Source of the DNA: Bathynomus jamesi
Lineage: Eukaryota > Arthropoda > Malacostraca > Isopoda > Cirolanidae
NCBI GenBank assembly: GCA_023014485.1
Contig: JAJOZX010008801.1
Location: forward strand, 124,001 to 188,000
Length of the DNA stretch: 64,000 nucleotides
Direction: 5' to 3'
Made by a program: the position numbers and the translations under genes. Below are positions 10,164 to 21,477 of the stretch, piece after piece. Position 1 is the first letter of the stretch. The number at the start of each line of letters is the position of its first letter. The notes beneath the pieces were generated by a model. The model saw nothing but the letters and a program-made list of their open reading frames with translations. It was not told the DNA's origin and did not search any database.

Positions 10164-10531
10164 ATATATATATATAGGTAAAATTACATTTAGCTTGCTA
10201 CCATTACTGCAAATCTGTGAAAGGCTATAAAATTACTGTAAAAGGAATTACTGTAAATTGTCATTCTGATGAGGAATGACACGAAAAAATGTGCCAATGG
10301 ATCGTCCCATCCCATAAGACCGCCAAACAAATTCTTTCGCTTCAAGAGGATCCGCCGATTTTGTGTTTACAAAAATGTCGACAACATTTTCCGGCATCAT
10401 TTCCATGACATGAAATGACATCAATAGACTGGACGCGACCGCGATAGATTCAAGATGGCGGTACTCATAAACGGACACGCAAATCTCGATAACTTTCAAG
10501 TTGATATGTTCGTAAATTTGTCAACTATAGC
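10164..10531. other. Non-coding interval
   Basis: No recognisable feature beyond a short TA run at its start. Confidence 0.5.
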
Positions 10532-10732
10532 TAGGCTGACCATATTTCCTGAGACAAAAACGGGACATTGGGATGGCAAAAAAGGACGGGGTTATGTAAT
10601 ATTCTGTATTCATGAAAAAAGTAAGTACATAAACATATTGAGCTTACAATTATTCTTCAGTGACAGAACCCATACAAAAAAACCCATACAAAACGGTACT
10701 GTCCCGTTCAAACGGTACGTATGGTCAGCCTA
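10532..10732. mobile_element. hAT MITE with 8-bp TSD ACTATAGC
   Basis: Ends TAGGCTGACCATA and TATGGTCAGCCTA, flanked by perfect direct repeats ACTATAGC (10524-10531 and 10733-10740). Subterminal CGGGACA / TGTCCCG and TIR TGACCATA resemble the hAT transposon at 30469-33337, so it may be a non-autonomous relative. Confidence 0.9.
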
Positions 10733-10740
10733 ACTATAGC

Positions 10741-11963
10741 CCACAACTTCATATATGTTCTCGAACCGTGGCTGGAAGATGCCGGAGGATCACTACGAAC
10801 GCATAATAACATTTCATGCGGTAAATGTGGAAAAGGACATTCCTAAACCTCGTAAATTGTGTAGCCCAGAGTTTTTCAAACTTTTTGAAGCCACGGAACC
10901 TTTATTTAAAAAAAAAAAAAAAATTCCCGGAACCTTGACCAACAGGTAAATCTTTAATGATATAAGGCAAATTGTAATAAAATACAATTTATGCTCACTG
11001 CAGTTTATTTATGTAATTTATGAAATTTACATATACAGTTATATGAATTTCACCGAAAAAAAATATATGAATGATCATCATTTGGCACAGAAAATATTAA
11101 GAAAAGCGATACTTCACTTCTAGCCTAATACTGACACCCTCATAGCCTCTTAAAACAATTATTGCAAAACGTTATCAAATATATTTTTATATTTAATTAC
11201 ATTATGTAGTGTGAAAGATAATAATCATGCGCGCTGCATATCATAATGATACTGAGTCAGTGAATTACAATCATTAATTATCATAATCTGGCGCCACACG
11301 GGAAACGCAGAGCGAGTTAAAAATATGATTCATTCAACCATTAACGAAGAAAATTTTACCACAAATATTTTTATAAGAATATCTTCAAGTACCAATATAT
11401 TTTGTTATCTATTGATAATTTAATCATAATTTAACACGGCTAACATAAAAAAAAAATGGAATAATTATTTGTAGCTTACTACTGACGAACTTATATTTTC
11501 GTTAGCAAAGATCTTTAGAAAACATTATCATATATTTGTATAAGATGCATTGTGAAAGCTAACGCACATTTACACTGCATTTAATAACATTACTGCGGTC
11601 ATAACTTCCGTGAACTGAGAAAACTAATCCTAAAAATATAGAAAAACTCGCCAAATCAATCAGACCAGTGCTTGTGGTCATCAGTTGTGTTTTGTTTACA
11701 AAATGGGCTCCTGTTTCTTACTGTGTCCGCGAGAGGGCAACGCTTATTCTGGATATCTTTTGCCCATTCCTTTCAAAACACAATCACTGAATTCGCGGAA
11801 TATATATCGTAATGTCATCCATGCCAGTTGATATTATTTTATCTTACCTCTCTCAAGAATGTGTGGGGGGGGGGGGGAGCTGGAACTCCCTCAACCTCCC
11901 CTGGATCCGCCACTGAGTGTGGTTGTAAGATTGGTTGTATGTTATATTATGATTCCGTCCCGG

Positions 11964-11966
<3 letters not shown>
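10741..11966. other. Non-coding AT-rich interval
   Basis: No supported gene. It includes a poly-A run at about 10908-10922, a poly-G run near 11863-11876, and at 11900-11915 the string ggatccgccactg, which resembles the right terminus of a hAT element whose left end I could not find. Confidence 0.45.

Positions 11967-12035
<69 letters not shown>
11967..12035. repeat. (CT)n microsatellite
   Basis: About 34 CT units. Confidence 0.98.
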
Positions 12036-12037
<2 letters not shown>

Positions 12038-12385
12038 GATCGCTTTAGCATTGTATCGCTTTAGATGCCGAGGAGGTCTGTAACAACACGTTCAATAAAA
12101 TGAGGGAATTCGTGTGCACATAAATACTGACAGAATGGAAACAATCTGAGAAGTGTGTTCAGCAAAGCGAAGAGCGAAGAAAGGTGCGCAATTGAAATAA
12201 GTCAATCCACTCAAAATAAACACCACTTCTCCGTTTAATGACCCCCAAAACAGTAGTAGCATCCCACTCTTTCAGGACGAATTTCATCACATTTTCTGGA
12301 ATGTTATAATGTTACAGACCAACAAAGACCCTAGTATCCACTCATGGCTGGTCTACCTAACTGTGGTTGTAGTTACGTATTGCGC
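12036..12385. other. Non-coding interval
   Basis: No feature recognised between the (CT)n tract and the CR1 3' end. Confidence 0.4.
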
Positions 12386-12744
12386 ATGTCCTCCGTGGTG
12401 GCGGAGGGGACCTACAATTTTACGTGGGTTCCGAACCACAAAAGCCTTAATTTTATTACCTTAAACTATACCCAATCCATCAACATACGCGTCTAATCGA
12501 TTTTTAAACATGTTTATAGACGCGCTACTAATTATTTCTACCGGCAAACTATTCCACCTATTTACTATTCTATGCGTAAAAAGGTTTTTGGCAATTGCTG
12601 TCTCGAACCTTCTACTTATCAACTTACACCCGTTATTTCTAGTTCTATTATATTGTGATATTTCAAAAAAAGCTATCTCTATTTACGTTATCGAACCCAT
12701 TCATAAGTTTGAAAACCTGGATTAGATCACCTCTTACCCTCCTT
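12386..12744 (-). pseudogene. CR1-type LINE, C-terminal reverse-transcriptase tail
   Basis: Read on the minus strand, the segment gives GDLIQVFKLMNGFDNV, LISRRFETAIAKNLF, HRIVNRWNSLPVEI and FKNRLDAYVDGLG, the distal region of CR1/Jockey-type ORF2 proteins. It is one piece with 13181-13545, interrupted by a 0.4-kb insertion. Frames are broken; no endonuclease is present. Confidence 0.8.
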
Positions 12745-13180
12745 AGTCTGGTTCATACACCCGCAAAAATATCAGGATTTTTTTGATTTTTTGAGAATAT
12801 GAGGGGAATGTGAAATATTTATAAAATATTTAGAACTTAATTATTTGTAAATATTTTATAAATAATTTAACTATATATTAATTTAAAATGTTAATATATA
12901 ATTTAGCAAAAACGAGCACTATTTGTTTTACATTATATAAAACTTACGCATTTTGTTATCTGGTATTAATTTTTTGAGCCTGCCATGCGATTTTTGCCTA
13001 CGTTTTTTAAGAGTAGTTACAAGAAAAATTAGGTTCTAATTGTTATATGAAATGGGAATTTTTTTTACACCTTTTATGCAACTTTTGTATAATATTTATA
13101 TATAGTTATATATATTTATATATATTTATATATCAGGGGATCAGATCTGAAATATCAGGGGATTATCTTTTCGCGTATGC
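12745..13180. mobile_element. AT-rich insertion within the CR1 fragment
   Basis: This segment interrupts contiguous CR1 homology. The ends cgcaaaaatatcaggatttt and ggggattatcttttcgcg are roughly inverted, suggesting a non-autonomous DNA element, but the target duplication is unclear. It contains a short TATATT repeat near 13095-13131. Confidence 0.4.
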
Positions 13181-13545
13181 GGATTCCAAAATTGTATCGC
13201 GTACTCCAAATGGGGTCTAACTAATGATTTATAAAGAGGAACTATAATATCGCTCGATTTGTACTCAAATTTCCTAGCTATAAAACCTAGCACCTTGTTC
13301 GCCTTTATTGACCGCTGCTGTACTTTGTTTCACTACTTTTAAATCACCACTGACGATAACTCCTAAATCTTTTTCCGGTTCTACGCTTGCTAACTCCTTC
13401 CGTGTCATACTATACGCAAAATTATCGTTACGCGAACCTATATGTAAAATTTTGCACTTATCGACGTTAAATCTCATTTGCCACGTGACTGAACAATCAA
13501 CGATTTTGTTCAGATCTATGATCCTATAAAAACCAAGGAACATTA
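13181..13545 (-). pseudogene. CR1-type LINE, reverse transcriptase fragment
   Basis: The minus-strand frame shows WQMRFNVDKCKILHIG, EKDLGVIVSGDLK and a diverged AVNK segment, which in CR1 reverse transcriptases directly follow the YADD catalytic motif. The catalytic motif itself is not retained. It joins 12386-12744 as one 5'-truncated element. Confidence 0.85.
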
Positions 13546-13815
13546 ATTTGTGTAGGTGATTTTAACCTTAAATACTGAAACGGGGTGTATAATTTCACGT
13601 TAAAAGATTCGATATTGCCTCTGGCAGTCATCCTCCACGCTAAGTTTATTGACCTAGATTTCCAACATCATAATAATGAAGGTCACTATTGTTACTTCTG
13701 CTGCAAAAATTCAGTAATATTTGATAAAGGGAGATACTTTTACAGATATGATAAAACTTTAAAAAAAAATACTAATTTTTAACTACACAAATAATCCTTG
13801 AGTGAAAATATAAAA

Positions 13816-14072
13816 TTGGGATCTTTTCCGTTTGACTGCCGCCATTGAAAAAATTAAACTCCAGCCTTCTTTAGTTAGCTTTATAAGGCTAACTAACAAA
13901 AATATCACGACCTAACCTAACCAATCGTCAAGGTCGTACAGTTGACCTAACGATTGGTTAGGTTAGGTCGTGATATTTTCGTTAGTTAGCCTTATAAGGC
14001 TAAGTAAAGAAGGCTGGGGGCACTCACCTCTTATGTTTCAATGGCGGCAGTCAAACGGAAAAGATCCTAAAA
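13816..14072. mobile_element. Large fold-back element
   Basis: Arms of about 110 bp: the outer part GTTTGACTGCCGCCATTGAA pairs with its complement at 14035-14062, then ccagccttcttt, agccttataaggct and the cassette caaaaatatcacgacctaac. The apex carries taaccaatcgtcaaggtcgt. The cassette also occurs in the elements at 1057-1322 and near 53.1 kb. Confidence 0.8.
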
Positions 14073-14337
14073 TTGTTAAATTAATTTTATTGTTATTTTC
14101 CAAAATACATTTTAGTTACGATTGAAGATTATAGGGAACGACAGAAATGTAAACTTTTTATTGGCAAGTGTTTCACCAATGGCTTAAGTGGTTCAACGTT
14201 TATTAAAATGGCTTGAATCTTAACTGCACTGAAGGAATAGGGAAATTTGTCGATAGAATTACGAATCAACTTGGACTAAATACCACGCGCGCGGTGTGCC
14301 ACGGGGCTCTAATCTAGGACCTTTTCTGAAATGTATA

Positions 14338-15698
14338 GGGTGGGGCACGGGAATCAAGTGTTTTTTGAATAGCTAGTAATCGGCCATTAGGAATGGGAGG
14401 GGCGTGCGGTAGGTAGCATTCCATTCCTGGGTTCATAGCATTTAACTTTAACTAACACTCACCTTTATCTTTCAGGTGCCATCATGGAGCAGTGGACGTT
14501 AGAACACCGCATGTTCGCGTATGATCATTTTGTTAGGAGTGGCGAGTCAGTGACAGCAGTTCAGCGTGCGTTTCGCCGCAGATTCAACATTCATCGAAAT
14601 GACTCTGTTCCCGCTCGTGACACAATCTTACGTTGGGTTAACAATCTTCGAACAGGAGGCTCAATAATGAAAACAAAAACCGAAGGGGCCGCAACGCACT
14701 GTGCGTACTCCAGAGAACGTTGAAAGGGTCAGACAAGCGATGTTGCAAAGCCCAGGCCGCTCTGCTCGGAGACATTCAGCTGCACTCGGAATCAGCAATC
14801 GTACTGTTAGACGGATTTTGCATGAAGAATTACATTTTCACCCATACAAGTTAGCGATGGTGCAGGAATTGAATGTAAACGATTGCCCCAACGACTGAAT
14901 TTTTGCACAGGAAATGCTTGCACTTTATGAGCAGAATGAAAACATGATGGTGGTAATGAGTGATGAAGCCCATTTCCACCTTAATGGGGCCGTCAACAAT
15001 CAAAACTGTCGGTATTGGGCTGCTGAAAATCCGCGACAACTCCATGAAAAACCGCTGCATAGCCCTAAGGTTACAGTTTGGTGCGCGGTGGGAAAGTTTG
15101 GCGTCATCGGTCCCTATTTCTTCGAACAAAATGGGGTTACCGTTACCATAACATCTGGGCGTTACATTGAGATGGTGAACACCTTTTTCATCCCTGAGTT
15201 ACGAAGAAGGCGTATTGCTCGTCGACATTTGTGGTTTCAGCAAGATGGGGCCACGCCACACACCGCCAGAGCGTCAATGGCTGTTCTTCGCCCCCTGTTT
15301 CCCAACCATCTCATTTCGAGATTTGGTGACATTGCATGGCCCCCTCGGTCCCCTGACTTGTCCACATGTGACTTCTTTCTATGGGGGTACCTCAAGTCAC
15401 GTGTCTACGAGGACAAGCCCCGTACATTAGATGCATTGAAGGAAGCGATCCGTCAACAAATCATCCAAATCAACAGAGACCTGCTGGGAAGAGTGGAGGC
15501 CAATTTTCGTAAACGCCTTCAACAATGCGTCGACGGCCAAGGACATCATATGCCAGATATAATTTTCGGTACATGATTATTATGACATGAAATGCTATGT
15601 TCTTACGAATGTTGTTCTACCAATATATTTTCTTTACAAAAATAAATATCATTTTCCTGATTATTCCAAAAACACTTGGTTCCCGTGCCCCACCCGTT
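14338..15698 (+). mobile_element. DD41D-type mariner transposon, nearly complete
   Basis: Inverted ends GGGTGGGGCACGGGAATCAAG and CCCGTGCCCCACCC in opposite orientation, with TA-containing flanks, bracket a single transposase gene. About 1.36 kb, the normal size for an autonomous member. Confidence 0.85.
14484..15576 (+). pseudogene. Mariner-superfamily transposase, one frameshift and one stop
   Basis: The start at 14484 gives MEQWTLEHRMFAYDHFVRSG, the first helix-turn-helix. A frameshift near 14700 leads into TPENVERVRQAM, SARRHSAALGIS and NRTVRRILHEEL (second helix-turn-helix). One in-frame TGA (14896-14898) precedes the catalytic domain, which is open from 14914 to 15576: SDEAHFHLNG (first D), VTVWCAVG, FQQDGATPH (second D) and SPDLSTCDFFLWG (third D). 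Between second and third aspartate I count 41 residues. All three catalytic acids remain, so inactivation is recent and rests on two lesions. About 345 residues in total, typical of the family. Confidence 0.9.
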
Positions 15699-15780
15699 AT
15701 AAGTGATTTTGGCCATTGTTGTCACGATACGATTTTTATTGTGTTAATGGCATCACTGTATTTCATATGAAAAAGTTTAA

Positions 15781-15923
15781 CCCCTTCATGCCTGCATTAT
15801 GAAATTTTTATTTTACATTTTTTTTCCTTTTCAAGCTAAAATAATCTCTAATATTCGGATCGTAAGGCTTAAAATCGATTGTCAAGCTCATGTTGCCATA
15901 AGGCAACGGTCGGTGTTAAAGGA
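15781..15923. mobile_element. piggyBac-type MITE
   Basis: Flanked by TTAA (15777-15780 and 15924-15927) with ends CCCCTTCATGCCTGC and TCCTTTAACACCGAC in inverted orientation; 143 bp, non-coding. Confidence 0.6.
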
Positions 15924-16207
15924 TTAATTAAACACTTCAAAGCATCACAGAGGGAGAACTTCATAAAAGACGAGAGAATTGAAGGTTTATACAAACTTTA
16001 CCTCAACACCAACAAATCCTCTCTCCTAAAAAATAAAGTTTACTATTAACACAAAACAAATTAAAAGGTAAAAGATGTTCGCTTAGGCTACATATAAATG
16101 GGGGAAGAGCTAAGTGGTAAAAACCTTATAAAACTGCTTTTTTTTATTCAGATTACGAATGTGTTTGTTTGAAACCTTCACGTTTTGTATCAGTCATCTA
16201 CACTCTA

Positions 16208-16302
16208 CAGGGTATCCCATAAATCTCTCTACCCCTTTTACCCTCTCACCCTATTCTAGTAGGAAAAGGTTCAAGGGGTAAAGGGACTTATGAGGCGTCC
16301 CG
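16208..16302. mobile_element. Small mariner-type MITE
   Basis: TA-flanked, ends CAGGGTATCCCATAAATC and CGGGACGCCTCATAAGTC. Same family as 1325-1403, sharing ACCCCTTTTACCC and the TAGGAAAAGGTTC core. Confidence 0.7.
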
Positions 16303-17140
16303 TATATAAACAGTTGGTTCAGTATTTTCGAGACGTCGTGTAAAAATGTGATTTTACTCTATGCGTGGCTCTCCACAAATAACGTACAATATACTTTACG
16401 GCAACAAACGATGCTCTTGATTATGTAGCCAAATTTCAGTGGAAGGTCGTACGCCAAATGTACAAGAACAGCAGTGTCTCATGTGAAATGAAATAGTCAA
16501 AGAACCCGAATCACTTAGAATGAGGAGTAATTAAATGTTAATGATATTTTTAATTATAACCATATAGATTAGGTCGTAGAAAAACGTTCCTTGTTAATCA
16601 CTCACAGCGTACAACAAAACCGGCTCTAGCGTCGATACAATGTAAAGATACGAAGCTGCAACAAAATCCACAAGGTTGGCCGCCGTAGAGAGACAGACAA
16701 ACAGATCTGTTTTCAGAAGACATTTCCAAGACGCCTCTTTTCGTACCAAAATCCTTGAATATTAAGCTTTTCTTTTATATAATAATAATGATGATAATGA
16801 TAATAATGATGATGATGATGATGATAATGATAATAATAATCTTTATTAAGAAAGAATACATTACGTAAGATATACATTACATTCATATTGGTTTACACAA
16901 TGTTGACATTAACGTTTACTTTTTGTAGTTTAATTACAGTATTCTTATGTGAATATGCCGTTGGGAAGTATGACGACAGCTTTTCAGGCAAAAATCTTTA
17001 AGATTCATTTCTATTTTTACGTAGGAAAATGTCAAATATAAATAGAATTTGTGGAAAATAAAATAATGTTCCATTTAGTTAACTGTCATATACAAATGGA
17101 AATTGAAATAATAGAAAAGGAAGTAGTAAACAATACGATA
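16303..17140. other. Non-coding interval with (AAT/GAT)n
   Basis: The only structure seen is an imperfect AAT/GAT microsatellite at about 16783-16848 followed by ctttattaag, which could be a retroelement tail. No protein signature. Confidence 0.5.
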
Positions 17141-17145
17141 TGATA

Positions 17146-17197
17146 AGCCGGTAATTTTAGAGCCGGTAATTTTAGAGCCGGTAATTTTAGAGCCGGT
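17146..17197. repeat. 15-bp tandem repeat
   Basis: Three copies of GCCGGTAATTTTAGA plus a partial fourth. Confidence 0.9.
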
Positions 17198-17378
17198 TTT
17201 TATGAGCGAGTTTAGTCTGTTAACAATAATTTTTATACGTTCGTTCATTGAGAATATCATTCTTCCATAGTTTATAGAGAGAATGTTTACGGTTTATGCC
17301 CTCAATGAGGGCTGGAGTGATCCACTGATTAGTTCTTTTTTGACACGAGTTTCGACTTCATAGGAAAATTAGTATTAA

Positions 17379-17511
17379 CCCTTTCATACCCAAATTAAGT
17401 CGAAAAGTAGGCGGAATCAGTTGCAAAAATCGTCCTTATAACCTTATAAATAAGGTCTAAAATTGCTTCCAAAGTTAACGATGAAAATTTCTCACACTGG
17501 GCTTTAAAGGG
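17379..17511. mobile_element. piggyBac-type MITE
   Basis: TTAA at 17375-17378 and 17512-17515; inverted ends CCCTTTCATACCCA and CCCTTTAAAGCCCA. Confidence 0.75.
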
Positions 17512-17515
17512 TTAA

Positions 17516-17949
17516 ATATATTCATTAGTGTGTTTGAGAATGTTTGAAATTTTGTTGGTGTTTCACAGTTATTTTCAATTATTGTCGACCAGTCAAAACT
17601 TTATATTTCTCTGATAAATTTCAATTTATTATTATAGTTGTAGAGTCTATAGTCAATGTTTATTTTCTCCCTATTTGTAAATGGCTAATTAGCATTGTGC
17701 GTGTGGGCAGATGGTCCGTAATGCGTAATAGGAGTATACCTGACGTACAGTCAAGGGAAGATCGCACCCAGATTTGGTCTAATAAAGTGGAGTTTTCTGC
17801 GGTATTATGTAGTCTTGTTGGCTTAGTTGTAGTTTTCTTGGCTTAGTTGTAGTTAAATTAAAGCCATTTGCGGTAACGAGATTGTAGAAAAAGTTAGTAT
17901 TATTATTATTAGAGTTTATTTTAGCGAGATTCATTAAAAAAAGAACCCC
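17516..17949. other. Non-coding interval
   Basis: Contains a short open frame without recognisable similarity and a TTAGTTGTAGTTTTCTTGGC duplication near 17820-17850. Confidence 0.4.
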
Positions 17950-17953
17950 TTAA

Positions 17954-18161
17954 TCCTAGAAGGCCAGTGTGGGACCGCACACATAGTGACTAGTGTGGTT
18001 TTTATATAACCCCATAATGAAAATTACGTGTATAGGTTGAATTAAACAATTTATTGTTACTAAACGTTAATAAAAATTAACTCGCGTACAATAAAAGACA
18101 AGTTGTGGGAAAACAAATGTACCGTACTTTTATTGGAATAGTCCACGCTGGCTTTCTACGG
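17954..18161. mobile_element. piggyBac-type MITE
   Basis: TTAA at 17950-17953 and 18162-18165; ends TCCTAGAAGGCCAGTGTGG and CCGTAGAAAGCCAGCGTGG match over most positions, close to the CCCTAGAAAG type of piggyBac terminus. Confidence 0.8.
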
Positions 18162-18231
18162 TTAAATGTACTTATTTAGTACAAAATGCGTTTAACTTAG
18201 TTTATATACGTAGAAACTATATCTTGAACTA

Positions 18232-18658
18232 CCGTAATATGGGGGTGACTGACTCAAAGGGGTGACATCGGCACCTCTTAAAAAAACAACTGGTTTTATG
18301 GATTTTGTACAAAAAGCAACCGTTTCATGGAAAAAAGGACTCTTATCATTTTTAATCTATGGAATTTTGCCTATCTTTTTGTCTAAACACCTTTTCCCTA
18401 TCTATCTCCCTTAACTTATGAGTTATATTGTGACAAAAACACCACTTTTTCTACTCACAATTGTCAGAACATAACTCATAATTTAAGGAAGATAGGGGAA
18501 AAGGGTGTTTAGACAAAAAGATAGGCAAAATTCCATAGATTAAAAAGATAAAGAGTCCTTTTTTCCACGAAACTCTTCCTTTTTGTACAAAATCCATAAA
18601 ACCAACTTTTTTTTTTAAAGAAGTGCCACTGTCATCCCTTGAGCCAAAGGGTATTACG
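18232..18658. mobile_element. Fold-back element with about 190-bp arms
   Basis: Left arm features (ggattttgtacaaaaag, gacaaaaagataggcaa as complement, cttatgagttat) recur inverted in the right arm. Only a short spacer near 18440-18460 separates them. Non-coding. Confidence 0.8.
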
Positions 18659-18978
18659 ATACTTTATAAAAAGAAATGCATTTCAAACCCTTATTTTCTT
18701 TATCCAATTCCCTCGTATCACTCTTTCCCATGAATACGAGATACTATCTTAAGATATATAATGTAACTTTGACGATAAAAATATTCCTCAAATCCTTTGG
18801 AATGGAATGCGTCGTATATGAGAGCTATGAAGATCGCCTATCTATTCCAGACACGTTATATTCGCGTACCGTTCGTACGGGAATATATTCGAATACTATT
18901 TTCGAGTATTTGTACTCGTGATCGAATACAATATTGCGAGATGTGAAAGTATTCTATTCGATCCAGTTTGTTGTATTC

Positions 18979-19062
18979 ATTTTGCCGGAGTACTTCACCA
19001 TTTTGCCGGAGTACTTCACCATTTTGCCGGAGTACTTCACCATTTTGCCGGAGTACTTCACC
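18979..19062. repeat. 21-bp tandem repeat, four copies
   Basis: Four exact copies of a 21-bp unit starting ATTTTGCCGGAGTACTTCAC. A multiple of three, it stays open on the minus strand as GEVLRQN repeats, but no gene is evident around it. Confidence 0.95.
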
Positions 19063-19244
19063 AGTCACTGAACGAACGTTTACAGCATCACTGAAACGTA
19101 ATGATTGTAAGTGATGTCGAAACGTAAACAAATACTAACACCGAATCCTTCAAAGAAATCTTGCTAAAGTAATAATGTAAATTGAATTAAATGCAAAAAA
19201 ATTCACTTTTTTTCTACGTCAAGGTCAAAATATGATAATTAAAA

Positions 19245-19412
19245 CCCACTCTAATAGACAGAGTTTATTTCCACGACAGTTTCAATAGACGGAGTTTATT
19301 TCTACAACAGTTTCGATGCCCACTGGCATCCTGTATCCACCCGAAGAGGATGCCAGTAGGGCATCGAAACTGTTGTGGAAATAATTCCGTCTATTAGAGT
19401 GAGTTTTAATTA
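19245..19412. mobile_element. Palindromic Penelope-like terminal repeat, family 3
   Basis: Head-to-head arms through cactctaatagac, gatgcccactggcatcc and CCGAAGAGGATGCC, as at 3195-3370. The left arm has an additional internal duplication of the acagtttc...gtttattt segment. Confidence 0.65.
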
Positions 19413-19556
19413 TCAGTAAATTGAAGTGTGTGATAAAGTGGCATTGAATTGTAATCCCCAAAAAAACATCAGATAAAATAATTTAGCTATTTATTTTCAC
19501 GATTTATTCATAATAAAAATGAGATCAATATAAGGGGATTAAAAGGGTTTTTAATA

Positions 19557-19590
19557 ATAATAATAATAATAATTATAATAATAATAATAA
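19557..19590. repeat. (AAT)n microsatellite
   Basis: AAT trinucleotides with one interruption. Confidence 0.9.
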
Positions 19591-19853
19591 AAAGTGTTAT
19601 ACTCGAGTATTCACGGATGTATTCACGAATACTTTCGCGTATATTCCTATTCGATTGAATGTAAATTGATTATATTTGTAATATCGTTCAGGTAAAAAAA
19701 AAGTATTCGTACTCAGGTAAGAAATTTCGTACCTTATTTTTTTTTGTTTTTTTTTTTGGTTTACATCGTGTATATAAACAATCTTTTATCATAGTTCTGT
19801 GTCGGAGAACCCCATCAGTTTTATCAACTGTTGAACCTTATCTGATAAACAAA

Positions 19854-19859
<6 letters not shown>

Positions 19860-19917
<58 letters not shown>
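19860..19917. repeat. (CA)n followed by (TA)n
   Basis: About 24 CA units ending in a short TA run next to a mariner-like terminus. Confidence 0.97.
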
Positions 19918-20406
19918 GTTGGATGATTTTTTAAACATGAGACACTTTTAAGAGGTTTGTATTTTTTTTTATTAAATTAAATAAAAGCCTGAATTTTTAC
20001 TGCACGTTGTCTACAGATGGGGAATTAGTACCCTAGTGCTAAACATATTGTACGTGATGTCTTCTTAGCTCACGATACTTACACGATACTTTCGACGGAA
20101 GAGTCCTGTCTGCCAGATTTCCTGCGGTTTATGATAAAGGAATATCGTGGTCACTAACATCATCAGATCTAAACTACTGTGATTTTTATCTGTGGGATTA
20201 TTTGAAAGATAAGAGTGTTTAACAAGCTACGCAACAACAATTGAAAGTAGGAATTGAACGAGAAATATCTCGGATTTAACAGATATTCTGTCCAGAGTAC
20301 TGCAAAATTAGAGCATGTTTCGAACTAAGGACTAATTTCCCACGTGTAGAGAAGGTACAGTAAAATTTCTTAAAGTGTCAGATATTTAAAAAAAAATCAC
20401 CCGAGA
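19918..20406 (+). mobile_element. Internally deleted mariner-type element
   Basis: Termini ggatgattttttaaacatga and the complement of the right end share TGATTTTTT and GACACTTTTAAG. Inside, a plus-strand relic (about 20085-20366) shows SSDLNYCDFYLWDYLKDK, equivalent to the third catalytic aspartate region of mariner-type transposases, followed by stops. The N-terminus and first two catalytic acids are lost. Confidence 0.75.
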
Positions 20407-20410
20407 TATA

Positions 20411-20470
<60 letters not shown>
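20407..20470. repeat. (TA)n microsatellite
   Basis: Long TA tract adjoining the mariner-type element's right end. Confidence 0.95.
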
Positions 20471-20499
20471 TGTAACTTTGGTAACCTTTGGTTTCCTTC

Positions 20500-20759
20500 C
20501 GCCCGAATTGTTCATTCTGACAAAGGTCAAGCTTGTCACGCCACCTTAGTAGACCTACAGTTTAACGTGGAATCCGAACCACGCCCCACCAGCAGCCCAG
20601 CGTCTAGGCCACCCAGGGTACCCATTTATCTACCAACCACTATATTGTGTGTTAGGATGAACAGCTGGGTTTTGCTGCGCGTCGGCTGCCGTCACCGGGT
20701 CTCGATCCGGGGGTGATGGATTCGTAGTCAGCGACGCTAACTACTACACCACTATATGA

Positions 20760-20760
<1 letters not shown>
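20500..20760 (-). mobile_element. tRNA-headed SINE, family A
   Basis: On the minus strand the head reads through GACTACGAATCCATC and a box-B-like GGATCGAGACC, followed by the body ending near gttcattctgacaaagg. The same family occurs at 41562-42228 (two copies) and 53905-54200. The anticodon-loop region resembles tRNA-Arg(ACG). RNA polymerase III transcription is inferred. Confidence 0.8.

Positions 20761-20792
<32 letters not shown>
20761..20792. repeat. (TA)n microsatellite
   Basis: TA tract at the head end of the SINE. Confidence 0.95.
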
Positions 20793-20802
<10 letters not shown>

Positions 20803-21244
20803 GTGTGTGAAGTTTGTAAAACTTCATTTGTAGATGGCGACATTTTTCGTAATCTAACGTAGTTATGTCGCCGTCCTCACGTTCTTGTCGTAATGTCGTA
20901 TGTGTGTATCCTAAAGATAGTCGCAAAGACGTAAGATAGCTAAGAACACACACACACACACACACACACCTTTCAAAGCCGCGACATTTTCACAATTCAT
21001 TTGTGATGGCGAGATTTATGACAGTTATTGTCTGACCATTCCTGAAACTGGGCGGATGGTCAATAACTTTTTTTTTTTGTACCAGTTGGGACAAACTTTT
21101 ATTTTACTTTCCGTAAAAATTTTTGGGTCGTGTGTATTTGAAGGTCATTGGGTCAGTTTTTGACAGTGACAAAAATCAGTTTCCCATATTGTCGAAGGTC
21201 ATATTTTAGTGCCGTTTTGAATTACTTGTTGAATTAAACATGTA
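20793..21244. other. Non-coding interval
   Basis: Includes a (CA)n tract at 20945-20968; otherwise no feature recognised. Confidence 0.5.
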
Positions 21245-21477
21245 CAGGGTGTTCGGAAAGTCACTGTGCACATATATAATTAATGTTTTTTTATATTTTT
21301 ATATTTTTATATTTATATTTTTTATATTATTTTTTATTTTATTATTATTTTTTTTAGTTTTCAACACCTTTTATAAGTTCTGATGGTCCCATCCATAACC
21401 TCTATCATATATGCAATGTTATACTATTGTATGCTATTAAATAAATATAAGTGCACAGTGACTTTCCGAACACCCTT
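21245..21477. mobile_element. Mariner-type MITE, 233 bp
   Basis: TA-flanked, with 27-bp inverted ends: CAGGGTGTTCGGAAAGTCAC plus tgtgcac at the left and its complement ending CACCC at the right. The interior is poly-T/AT-rich without coding sequence. Confidence 0.9.

Noticed and set aside
10755..10949. 64-codon plus-strand frame as a gene
   Set aside because: No similarity recognised; ends in a poly-lysine stretch from a poly-A run.
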